Positions 17,480-24,812 of a DNA stretch of 24,812 bases are shown here, one piece after another. The stretch's first letter is position 1. Each line of letters begins with the position of its first letter. Under the pieces are notes generated by a model, which saw only the letters and a list, made by a program, of their open reading frames with translations, was not told where the DNA came from and ran no database searches. A program made the translations under genes and the position numbers. Source of the DNA: a virus; IMG/VR virus record IMGVR_UViG_3300018428_006207, positions 1 through 24,812 of that record, one strand, 5' to 3'.

Positions 17480-19282
17480 TTAATCTACCGTGTAAGAAAC
17501 CGTGGACATTATCGTAGAATTTATATCTGTAGCTGATCCCCCAACTTGACATATTCTATATTGAACCAATTGACCTTCTTGAAAAGTTGGATTCCCTGAC
17601 CAAGTTTCAAAAGTGAAAACTGTCCCTGCTGCATTTACACTAGTGAGAGCGAATTGAGCAACTACACCGTTAGAAGGTAAAGTGACAGGCGCAGAAGCAG
17701 CAACCGAAGAAAAGCAGTCTAATTCTCCATCTACGCCCCCAGATGAAGCATCAACTATTGATATCTCAAAACGAGCTCCTGCTGTAAAATGCGTTAAACT
17801 AGTATCTGCTGTTACTATTTTTATTTTTTCTACCTGGCCAGCAAATGGCGCTAATCCATATGGAGGATTGCCTGTCCCAGCAACACCAGCATTAGCGTCT
17901 GTTGTAGAATCTGGATTAAAAGGATTTATATAAATATTACTAGAACGACATTGAGTTTGATAATTTTGTGTAAATTTACCTTTAGAATAACTTGAATTTG
18001 TTGTATAAGAACCTTTAATGTCTAAATTACCATCCCAGTCAAACATATGGGTATTTTGCGAAACTATATAATTATCAGTATTATCCCCAGAATTTATAAA
18101 CATGTATTTTCTTTCAAAATCACATCCAAAATAAAATTGATTTTTATTTCCAGATTTATAACTAGTTCTTATAAATTGAACCGGACCAGATACCGGATCT
18201 CTTTGTAAAGAATATACTAGATTTAAAGTTTGTTCCACAGAGCTAAACCTATTAGCCAGTGAGTTTCCACTTACATCCAAACTATAAACTGGAGGATTTC
18301 CGCCTATACTAACTTTTTTAGAAGATAAATTAAATATAACTCCATCAGCGTTAGAATAAGAAGAAGGAGATTTGTTTCTACCAAAATATAAAGTATTAAC
18401 ACCATCAAATGTTAAAGAAGTATTTAAATTAGATCCTGATTTTTGAAAAAATAAATTAGGAAAATTATAATCAATCAGCGTTTGAGTTCTATACGTTGTA
18501 TTTTCAGTAGGTGCATTTGTTACTTCTAATCTTGAAACAGGAAACCTTTCTATATTTCCTATCCTTGTGTTTTGATTATGACTAGACACAAAAACAGCCC
18601 CACTTAACCCTAATCTAGTTCCCGTTGCAGCATTATTTCCTGAGAAAAAATCTATATCAAGATCGCCATCAGATTGAATCCCCAAGCTAGTAAAATTAAT
18701 GTTTTTTGAATTAGTGCCATCATTTATCGTTGTTCTTATGTTATTTTGAGCGTAAATCTGTATATTTGTATCAGTATCGCAACCTGTAGCTTCATATCCA
18801 AAACCATCTGATATAAAAGTCCCACTTCCACTGTGGAAGTATAAAGGAGGAAAAGTCAAAGCTTCCCCTGTCATCCAAAAATCATTTATAGTGTTTTTTC
18901 TAAAGCCATATGAAGCATTTGGAGAATAAAAATATAACGATTGATTTACGTCTTGTGGTCTTAATCCCATATAAACATCAGATCCCGAAGTTCCAGCGAC
19001 CTCAAGGTCGAAAAGCGGAGTAATAGGGTCATAAGGCTGGTTGGTAGGTCCATAAAAAGACCCTATTCCTACTCTTTTAGTTGTTTGTTTTACAGTTATC
19101 GCATGACTATCTGTATCGCTTCCAATACTTAAATCTGATCCTGTAGCTCTAATTTTATTTAAATTGCTTTTAAAATCTTCAAATGTTATATTATAAGAAG
19201 TTATATCAAATTCACTTATAGGCATCAAATAACTATTACTTATTGTTGATACCGTGCTTAGACTATCTATTCTTTGAGCCAT
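17480..19282 (-). CDS. Fibre-like structural protein (600 aa)
   Basis: The N-terminus (residues 4-41: RIDSLSTVSTI, YLMPISEFD, ITFEDFKSNL) resembles the attachment segment of phage fibres and head fibres. The body carries three modules of the type K-V-x-I-G...P...L-x-V: KRVGIG..PLFDLEVAG (69-96), TRIGNIERFPVSRLEV (239-254) and KKVSIGGNPPVYSLDVSG (322-339). These also occur in the terminal fibre gene of this window. Residues ~444-600 form a separate C-terminal domain (YINPFNPDS, LAPFAGQVEKIKIV, TAGARFEISIVDASSGG, FTFETWSGNPTFQEGQLV) like the small beta-rich heads that end marine phage fibres. The fibre gene sits directly behind the tape measure and its 318-aa neighbour, away from the usual fibre position. 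It may be a decoration fibre on the tail or tip. Confidence 0.83.
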   Translation of the reverse strand: MAQRIDSLSTVSTISNSYLMPISEFDITSYNITFEDFKSNLNKIRATGSDLSIGSDTDSHAITVKQTTKRVGIGSFYGPTNQPYDPITPLFDLEVAGTSGSDVYMGLRPQDVNQSLYFYSPNASYGFRKNTINDFWMTGEALTFPPLYFHSGSGTFISDGFGYEATGCDTDTNIQIYAQNNIRTTINDGTNSKNINFTSLGIQSDGDLDIDFFSGNNAATGTRLGLSGAVFVSSHNQNTRIGNIERFPVSRLEVTNAPTENTTYRTQTLIDYNFPNLFFQKSGSNLNTSLTFDGVNTLYFGRNKSPSSYSNADGVIFNLSSKKVSIGGNPPVYSLDVSGNSLANRFSSVEQTLNLVYSLQRDPVSGPVQFIRTSYKSGNKNQFYFGCDFERKYMFINSGDNTDNYIVSQNTHMFDWDGNLDIKGSYTTNSSYSKGKFTQNYQTQCRSSNIYINPFNPDSTTDANAGVAGTGNPPYGLAPFAGQVEKIKIVTADTSLTHFTAGARFEISIVDASSGGVDGELDCFSSVAASAPVTLPSNGVVAQFALTSVNAAGTVFTFETWSGNPTFQEGQLVQYRICQVGGSATDINSTIMSTVSYTVD

Positions 19283-19317
19283 ATAGTATATTACACTTTC
19301 TATTTAATTTTTAAATA

Positions 19318-20274
19318 TTATAAATATTGATACAGAGTTGTATTGCTGTTTGGGTTATTCAATAAACTTTTGTAGCTTATTTTTACCTCTGAAATGCCGT
19401 CTACAGAGGAAGAAAAATCTTGAGATATTATTTTAGTATTAAAACTCGAAAAAGACCATAATTGACTTATTTGATAAATTGTATCGCTTAATAAAGTCAA
19501 AAAAGTTCCATCAGGTAAAGTTAGCTCATCTCCAGGCGCAGTTATAAGAACATTTTCATCATAAACAATGCCTTTAACATTAATAGAAAATGCATCAAAA
19601 TTTTTATTTATTAAATAATCACTTACTCTTTTTGACTGGTAATCATCGACTTCCATAGTAAACGAAGAAGTGACTTCAACAGGATATCCTATACTTACCT
19701 GAACAGCTTGAGGAACCGTTAATCTATCTCCATATGCATACGCAACTAATTTAGGGACATTCACGTCTACAGAAAAATTTTTAACTCTATTACTTGTAGA
19801 ACCGTGACAAGAAACAGATATGTCACTAGGCCTAACTATTTTTTTGTTAGAATCGTCTTGATATGGCCCTTGGTAATTCATATATCCAGCCACTTCTGGA
19901 TCTCCTGAACCCAGATCCCCGTATACAGTTATCCCTAACGTAGAGACAGGCGTCTGCCCATAATCTACAGAGTAAGAATATGAAGTTAAATGACCTTCAT
20001 CAAAACTTATCATTCTATTACCATAAAGAAGGCTTCCTCTTATAGATCTATTTATACCAGTATAATTTTGAAATAAATCCACAAAACTAAGATCTCTTGT
20101 TACTGAAACATTAGCTTGAGGAGCTCCTGCAGTTATTTGGCCTATTGAAGAGCTTCCTAATATATTAACAGATTTAAAATTAGCACTACTACTAAAAGAA
20201 ATATTATTTACCCCTTTTAGCTTTATGCCTTGCATATATACATTTTGATTATAATTTGTATAAGCGTTTGCCAT
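19318..20274 (-). CDS. Two-domain tail tube-like / distal tail-like protein
   Basis: The 318-aa protein is almost entirely beta-rich, with one cysteine (156) and no membrane segment. The N-terminal half (ANFKSVNILGSSSIG, APQANVSVTRDLSFVD, HLTSYSYSVDYGQTP, LGITVYGDLG) has the alternating pattern of tail-tube folds. The second half repeats the type (VKNFSVDVNVPKLVAYAYG, YPVEVTSSFTMEVDDYQ). The N-terminal half of the 630-aa protein two genes further on has corresponding segments at nearly the same residue numbers. The gene starts two bases after the tape-measure stop. In lambda the main tube gene lies before the tape measure, so this one is more likely a tip-proximal tube ring or distal tail protein. 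No family can be named with certainty. Confidence 0.8.
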   Translation of the reverse strand: MANAYTNYNQNVYMQGIKLKGVNNISFSSSANFKSVNILGSSSIGQITAGAPQANVSVTRDLSFVDLFQNYTGINRSIRGSLLYGNRMISFDEGHLTSYSYSVDYGQTPVSTLGITVYGDLGSGDPEVAGYMNYQGPYQDDSNKKIVRPSDISVSCHGSTSNRVKNFSVDVNVPKLVAYAYGDRLTVPQAVQVSIGYPVEVTSSFTMEVDDYQSKRVSDYLINKNFDAFSINVKGIVYDENVLITAPGDELTLPDGTFLTLLSDTIYQISQLWSFSSFNTKIISQDFSSSVDGISEVKISYKSLLNNPNSNTTLYQYL

Positions 20275-20276
20275 TT

Positions 20277-23200
20277 TTATGATTTGCCTTTAGTAGAAGA
20301 AAGCATGCCACCAGATCTTTGCTCTTTATTTAAAACTTCCATTACAACACTTTTTATTTTTTGCGATAAATTGAAAGCTTTTTCACTTTCGCTTTCTTTA
20401 GATCCCACACCACTATCCTCACTCTTTTCTTCTGACGATTTTCCTGTTGAAGATTGATTGTTTACTGTTATATTTACAGAAATATTATTTGTAGAGCTAG
20501 ATGAACTGTCCGATTCAATAGGCCCAGCATCCATACCTCCTCCAACTAAACCCCCTTCTTGAAAACGTGCCAAACCAGCATTAACCTTATTTAAGCCACC
20601 AACACCATATTTTCTAACAGCTTTACTGTTAACTATATATTCACCACCAGCTAACATCGCAGGAATAGAATCTGTTAATCTATTCCCATACGGAATATAA
20701 CCTCCTTTGTTTGCTTTTATTAAACCTCCTCTTTGCGCTACACCAAAACCACCACTAAAAATATCAGCAGACAAATTTTGTGATGTTACAGTATTACTAA
20801 AAGGATTTTTAGTTTGAAGCCCCGAAAAAGTTTGTTTAGTCACTCCTCCACCTAAATCGCCTCCAGAGGTACTAGTAGTACCTCCAGAACCTCCAGCTCC
20901 AGAACCTATAGCTCCTACACCAGCGCTAACGCCCATCATTATAGCTGTAGTTATTGCTTGACGAATCAACGCTTTTCTTTTTTCTTTTTTTGCTCTTCTT
21001 TTTGCATCTCTTCTTGCTGCTATTTCTTGCTGTTGTTTTCTGTATCTTTTAATATAGACATCATTATCTAGAGCGAATCCCGAAAGACGATCACTATCTG
21101 CTGCAAGATTTATAGTTGCAGAAGCATCAAAATTCCCTCCTTTAAGATCCATTAAATCCACAGTTTTAGATAATTTAGCTTCTCCAGTTTCTTTTATTCT
21201 TGCTGACGTAACTTTACCTCCACCTTCAAAACCTGGAACTTTTGCTGAAATACCTGAAGTTAAACCAGCATTTTCTGCGAATCTGGGCATCATACCGAAA
21301 TTAAGCGCATCAATCGCAGATGGACCACCCATACCTTTAACAGCATTTCTATTTAAAACGTACTCTCCGTCTTCCAGCAAAGCTGGATTTTTATCACCTA
21401 TTCTTCCCCCAGAAATATACATACCATTTTGAGCTCTTATAAATCCACCTCTTTTAAACATCATAGTCGATGCGCCACCGCCCATGCCACCACCCATGCC
21501 ACCACCCATGCCACCACCCATGCCACCACCCATGCCACCGCCGCCTCCAAACAAACCTCCTAATCCTCCCATAATTCCCCCCATCATCTGATTAGCTATG
21601 TTTTGCATTAGCATGTCGTTCATCTTTCCAAGAAAAGAAGAAGCTGCATCTAAAAGTCCATCTTTAATACTTTTAGTGCCATCAGCAGCAGATTTCATTG
21701 CATCGACCAACCCATCCCTAAAAGCCATAGTAGTATTTTCTGTAAACGTGGCAGGAAATTCGTCTAATTCTTGTTGGATTCTACCTTTAGCTCTTTCAAA
21801 ACCTCCTTTAGCAGTTGTTCTTGATTCTACTTGAGCTTTCCTTAGCTGTCTTTGCCTTTCTAGCTCAGCATTTATTTCTTTTTCTCCCTGCTTAATTTGA
21901 TCTTGTGCTGCTTTTAAATTTTCAACTTCTGTTTTTAACTCTCTTACTTTAGTAGTTTCCCCTTCTCTTTCTTCAATTGTTCGTATTACGGCTTCTCTAG
22001 TTTCTATTACTTTTTGTAAATTTTCTTCGCTAGCAGTTTTTCTGTACTCATTTAATGCAATTTCTGCATCCTGTAATTCTTTAATAGATTGTAATTCTGA
22101 ATCATATTTATTTTGCTCTTCTTGGGAAACAACTCCCCCACCCTCATATTTTTCATTTACTGATTGCTGAAGTCCTTCTTTCATTCCAGTAAATCTATTG
22201 TCTCTAAGTCCTTGTTCAACCTGACTTAATTGTGATGCTTTTTGTAGTCTTATATTCTCTGCTGCATTTTGTGCTGCAATTTGATTTTCTAAATCAGCTC
22301 TCGCACCAATTCCTAAATTTTGCGCTTGAGGAGTATTCAGCATAGCTGCTCTATTTGCTTGTTGTATTCTTACATTAGAAGCTTCAGCTTGTAAGAATCT
22401 TTCTCTTTGAGCGCTAGCAAGAGCAGCCTGTACAATATTTTCTCTTTCTTTTTCTACTATTGATAATCTTTGAAAATTGACTTGAGTTTCTTGAGAAAGA
22501 ATATCTCTTTTTCCCTGATTTATTTCTTTTTGAGTGAGTTGATTTTGTTTTTCTGTTTCTAGAGCGTTTTTAAAAGCTTCAGTATCATCTGGATCAGTAA
22601 ATAATTCCACATCTTTAGCTGCGTTTTGTAATTCTTCTAACTTGCTAATTATAGATTCTACTGAATCTCCCCCTGTGAGTAATCCTTCAACTTTTTCTTT
22701 AGTACTGCGATCTGTTAGCTTATTTGCTATCCCGGATATATTTGTTATAAATGCTGATCTTATCTCTTTTTGGTTAGCTTTTATTGCTGCCTCTAACTCG
22801 CTTTTTAAAAAATTTGAATTTCGTTGAAATATTTCTATTGGACTCTGAACATTAGAAAGAAGCGTTTGATTAAATGTTTCATTTATTCTACCTAATTTTT
22901 GACTTATACTAGCTTGCTCTAACGCCCTTTGTGTTTCTGCTTGTAACTTAATTAAATATGCATTTATTTTATTAGTTAAATCCTTTAGACTTGGAACTTT
23001 TTCCCCGTTTTCTATAACTTTATCAGCATCTTCAGTTGCTTTTTTTTGCCTTTTCTGTGACAATGTTAGAAGCGCAATATTCTCTTTAAAATCTGGCGCT
23101 TCTTCAGTTGGCGTCATGCCTGTTACGCCTGGAGCCATGGGTGCACCCAAACCTGCACCCATGGCTCCGCCTAAGCCTTGTGGTATTCTACCTAACTTCT

Positions 23201-24812
23201 TGTCAACGTCTCCTACAATATTTTTAAATACTTTTTGGAAATCTACGTCTAACTCTTTAAATAAATCACTTTCTAAATAGTTTCTAAGCTTTTCGTAATT
23301 ACCATTAGCTTCCACAACAGCAGCTATATTGTTTTTTATTAAATCGTTTTCTTCTCCAATAGCGACAAGATTATTGAGAGCCTTTTCCTTTTCGGCTCTA
23401 CTTAATTGCTTATCTAGTTCAAACTGCAAAGCTTCGGTCCTCATGTTCTCCTTAGCAATATTTTTTTGCTGTTCATTTCTTAATTTGTCAAAAACTTCAG
23501 TCCCCTCTCTGTCAGCTTTTCTTATTTGTGCTGCCTTAGCCCCTTCAGAGGTAGAAAGCTCAGTTATTAAACCGCTTCGCTTTCTTATTCGCTCTTTTTC
23601 TTGCTCTCTTGTTTCATTAGGTCTAGCTTGACTAAGACTTTCAATCTGACCCAATAAAGATAAAACTTCCATTTCTCGTTCCACTCTTTTGTTTCCAGCA
23701 GCCCTCAGATCTTCCAGCGTTGTAGCAGCATTCATTGCAGCAGCAGCTAAACCTGCTAAACCTCCTACTGCTGCACCTATACCTGTGCCTATACCCGGTA
23801 TAGATGAACCGATAAGAGCTCCAGTGAGCGCTCCTGATGCAACACCAGTGACACCAGATGACGCTAATCTTTCACCATAAGTAAGCTCACTTCTATCTCT
23901 ACCTTTTGTTATGGAAGAAGAAATCTGTCCTGCTAACATTGGAACTGCTAAAGATGCCCCAATTAAACCGGCTCCACCACCCCCTCCCATTTTCTGAAAA
24001 CCGCCTTTAATAAAGCTAGCTCCTTTGCTAAAAGTAGGGGTATACTTTTGAAAAGCATTCCTTGTTGGTCCTATAGAATTTGATGAACCAACAGTTGGAA
24101 CAGCAGTTGGAATAGCGTCACCTGGACCAATAATTGGAATAGCTGCAGCTTGAGCAGTTGCAGCTTGAGCAGCTGCAGTTTGAGCAGCTGCAGCTGTCAT
24201 AGTTGCCGTAGTTGCAGCTTTAGTAGCTGCAGTTTGAGTTGCTTTTGCTGTAGCAAGAGCTTGGTTAGCTTTGGTAATTACAGTGGTAGATCCAGTATTG
24301 GCTTCTAAAGCTTTTGCATTAGTTCTAACATCATTAACAAGCAATCTTTGCTGATCAGCAGTTAAATTCGTTGAAGTAGCTAATTTTTGTAAAGCAGAAT
24401 TAAGATTTTGCATTTGTTGTTGTTGCAATTTCGTCAAAGCTTGAAATTTTTTACCAAAAACATCCATGGATTTTAATCCCGGGATTGTAGGTATAGCAAA
24501 ATTTGGAATAAAACCATTGCTTATTATTCCAGTCTGAGATTGCATAGCATAGGAATCTTTAAGAGCTTGTACCATCCCTCCATGATCTGACATCGCTTTA
24601 GAAAAACTAGGTTGACTAGCATTTCTAACATGCGGAAAAGGCTCATTGTAAAACATAGCCTTTTCTCCACTTAATTTTTCCTCTAAACTCATAACTGAAT
24701 CTTTAGAAGATTTTTTTGAAGCGAAATTAGGAATAAAACCTAAAGAAGACAATTTAGTAAATTTACTAGCAATTCCAGAATTAAAACTTTTCCTAACTAA
24801 ACTATTAACAGC
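20277..24812 (-). CDS. Tail tape-measure protein (N-terminus beyond right edge)
   Basis: The frame stays open to the right edge, so the start is outside; the first possible TTG at 24752 is not a credible start. At least 1511 residues are visible. From the N-terminal side it contains two GFIPNFA motifs and an Ala/Thr/Gln-rich helix (near 24140-24260). Then come a glycine-zipper hydrophobic region (near 23990-23720), a long charged coiled-coil region (near 23700-21800) and a Gly-Met tract. Two copies of the tape-measure GEY(V/I)(L/V)N motif follow. The very end, NISVNITVNNQS...LSQKIKSVVMEVLNKEQRSGGML, is typical of tape-measure proteins. The protein sets tail length and is ejected ahead of DNA. 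At about 1.5 angstrom per residue the tail would exceed roughly 225 nm. It begins the order seen here: tape measure, gpM-, gpL-, gpK-, gpI- and gpJ-like. Confidence 0.95.
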   Translation of the reverse strand, partial: AVNSLVRKSFNSGIASKFTKLSSLGFIPNFASKKSSKDSVMSLEEKLSGEKAMFYNEPFPHVRNASQPSFSKAMSDHGGMVQALKDSYAMQSQTGIISNGFIPNFAIPTIPGLKSMDVFGKKFQALTKLQQQQMQNLNSALQKLATSTNLTADQQRLLVNDVRTNAKALEANTGSTTVITKANQALATAKATQTAATKAATTATMTAAAAQTAAAQAATAQAAAIPIIGPGDAIPTAVPTVGSSNSIGPTRNAFQKYTPTFSKGASFIKGGFQKMGGGGGAGLIGASLAVPMLAGQISSSITKGRDRSELTYGERLASSGVTGVASGALTGALIGSSIPGIGTGIGAAVGGLAGLAAAAMNAATTLEDLRAAGNKRVEREMEVLSLLGQIESLSQARPNETREQEKERIRKRSGLITELSTSEGAKAAQIRKADREGTEVFDKLRNEQQKNIAKENMRTEALQFELDKQLSRAEKEKALNNLVAIGEENDLIKNNIAAVVEANGNYEKLRNYLESDLFKELDVDFQKVFKNIVGDVDKKLGRIPQGLGGAMGAGLGAPMAPGVTGMTPTEEAPDFKENIALLTLSQKRQKKATEDADKVIENGEKVPSLKDLTNKINAYLIKLQAETQRALEQASISQKLGRINETFNQTLLSNVQSPIEIFQRNSNFLKSELEAAIKANQKEIRSAFITNISGIANKLTDRSTKEKVEGLLTGGDSVESIISKLEELQNAAKDVELFTDPDDTEAFKNALETEKQNQLTQKEINQGKRDILSQETQVNFQRLSIVEKERENIVQAALASAQRERFLQAEASNVRIQQANRAAMLNTPQAQNLGIGARADLENQIAAQNAAENIRLQKASQLSQVEQGLRDNRFTGMKEGLQQSVNEKYEGGGVVSQEEQNKYDSELQSIKELQDAEIALNEYRKTASEENLQKVIETREAVIRTIEEREGETTKVRELKTEVENLKAAQDQIKQGEKEINAELERQRQLRKAQVESRTTAKGGFERAKGRIQQELDEFPATFTENTTMAFRDGLVDAMKSAADGTKSIKDGLLDAASSFLGKMNDMLMQNIANQMMGGIMGGLGGLFGGGGGMGGGMGGGMGGGMGGGMGGGASTMMFKRGGFIRAQNGMYISGGRIGDKNPALLEDGEYVLNRNAVKGMGGPSAIDALNFGMMPRFAENAGLTSGISAKVPGFEGGGKVTSARIKETGEAKLSKTVDLMDLKGGNFDASATINLAADSDRLSGFALDNDVYIKRYRKQQQEIAARRDAKRRAKKEKRKALIRQAITTAIMMGVSAGVGAIGSGAGGSGGTTSTSGGDLGGGVTKQTFSGLQTKNPFSNTVTSQNLSADIFSGGFGVAQRGGLIKANKGGYIPYGNRLTDSIPAMLAGGEYIVNSKAVRKYGVGGLNKVNAGLARFQEGGLVGGGMDAGPIESDSSSSSTNNISVNITVNNQSSTGKSSEEKSEDSGVGSKESESEKAFNLSQKIKSVVMEVLNKEQRSGGMLSSTKGKS
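20555..21455 (-). repeat. Duplicated GEYVLN-type motif in the tape-measure protein
   Basis: Two copies of the same segment occur on the minus strand. The first, about 21455-21270, reads GGFIRAQNGMYISGGRIGD, NPALLEDGEYVLNRNAVKG and then A.NFG..PRF. The second, about 20735-20555, reads GGLIKANKGGYIPYGNRL, IPAMLAGGEYIVNSKAVRK and then VNAGLARFQEGG. The pattern GG-x-I...G...D..PA.L..GEY(V/I)(L/V)N..AV...G is common near the C-terminus of tape-measure proteins. Confidence 0.8.
21481..21540 (-). repeat. Five 12-bp tandem repeats encoding Gly-Met-Gly-Gly
   Basis: Five head-to-tail copies of CCCATGCCACCA (plus strand) fill this interval exactly; only the last base of the fifth copy differs (G). They lie in frame in the tape-measure gene and encode a flexible GGGM tract between the coiled-coil body and the C-terminal motif copies. 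A run this exact is a candidate for slippage in multiples of four residues. Confidence 0.92.
24140..24200 (-). repeat. 15-bp alanine-rich repeat in the tape-measure gene
   Basis: About four imperfect copies of a 15-base unit close to AGCTGCAGCTTGAGC (plus strand) encode the five-residue pattern AAAQT/AAAQA/ATAQA in an Ala-rich helix. A looser Ala/Thr-rich stretch continues to about 24260. Confidence 0.75.
24495..24740 (-). repeat. Two GFIPNFA motifs near the visible N-terminus of the tape measure
   Basis: GFIPNFA is encoded at 24720-24740 and again at 24495-24515, exactly 75 codons apart. Between them lie a LEEKLSGEKAMF helix and FPHVRNASQPSFSKAMSDHGG. The spacing suggests a larger repeat unit that may continue upstream of the window. 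Confidence 0.75.

Noticed and set aside
4215-23880. Plus-strand reading frames of 60-100 codons (for example 4215-4418, 4847-5077, 7313-7558, 11359-11580, 12837-13067, 16424-16624, 17682-17933, 20230-20457, 21598-21834, 22642-22827, 23329-23631, 23689-23880)
   Set aside because: All are antisense to well-supported genes, have no recognisable motifs or start signals, and mirror the composition of the sense protein (for example Ala/Pro-rich opposite Gly/Ala-rich regions).
24750-24752. TTG as start of the tape-measure gene
   Set aside because: The same frame continues without a stop to the right edge and already shows coding-like sequence (AVNSLVRKSFNSGIASKF), so the gene is cut off rather than starting here.
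1-24812. Diversity-generating retroelement, CRISPR array, tRNA or transcription terminator
   Set aside because: I found no reverse transcriptase frame, no template/variable repeat pair, no regularly spaced direct repeats of CRISPR type, no cloverleaf and no clear GC-rich hairpin with a T-run. The gaps between genes are too short and AT-rich.

Overview
The window is one solid block of tail genes from a tailed double-stranded DNA phage or prophage. Everything is on the minus strand, so the genes are read from right to left. DNA is AT-rich, coding is almost gap-free (the longest gap is 40 bases), and nothing points to a chromosomal neighbourhood. The core order, tape measure - gpM-like - gpL-like - gpK-like - gpI-like - gpJ-like, is that of the lambda siphovirus tail tip. 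This implies a long, flexible, non-contractile tail. The host cannot be named. The AT-richness, the GTS/GSS collagen-type repeats, the GFIPNFA motif and the near absence of Shine-Dalgarno sites fit an uncultured marine phage, possibly one infecting Bacteroidota. That host call is inference.

Right part (24812 to 15587): the tape-measure protein is cut by the right edge, so its true start lies outside. It is followed by a 318-aa two-domain protein, a 600-aa fibre-like protein, and a 630-aa protein. The N-terminal half of the 630-aa protein looks like a paralogue of the 318-aa protein. Its second half, after a poly-Gly hinge, is cysteine-bearing and unrecognised.

Middle (15584 to 9644): a 987-aa protein starts with two gpM-like domains in tandem, followed by Ig-like or FN3-like parts and a glycine-loop domain. 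After it comes a 978-aa protein that I cannot assign.

Left part (9622 to 1): a compact, overlapping gpL-gpK-gpI-gpJ cassette. The gpL-like protein keeps the four-cysteine pattern of the lambda iron-sulfur site but carries an inserted segment resembling a carbohydrate-binding module. The gpK-like protein has only the JAMM peptidase domain. The gpJ-like hub has an insert of about 225 residues. The last gene, open at the left edge, is a fibre of at least 1400 aa with FN3-like parts, three copies of a fibre module and a collagen-like Gly-X-Y tract.

Together these genes would build the tape and initiator complex, the central hub, and an unusually elaborate set of fibres and decorations for host adsorption. 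The unusual features are elaborations of a lambda-type tail tip, not a separate defence or regulatory system. I see no RNA genes, CRISPR arrays, insertion sequences, origins, convincing promoters or terminators.
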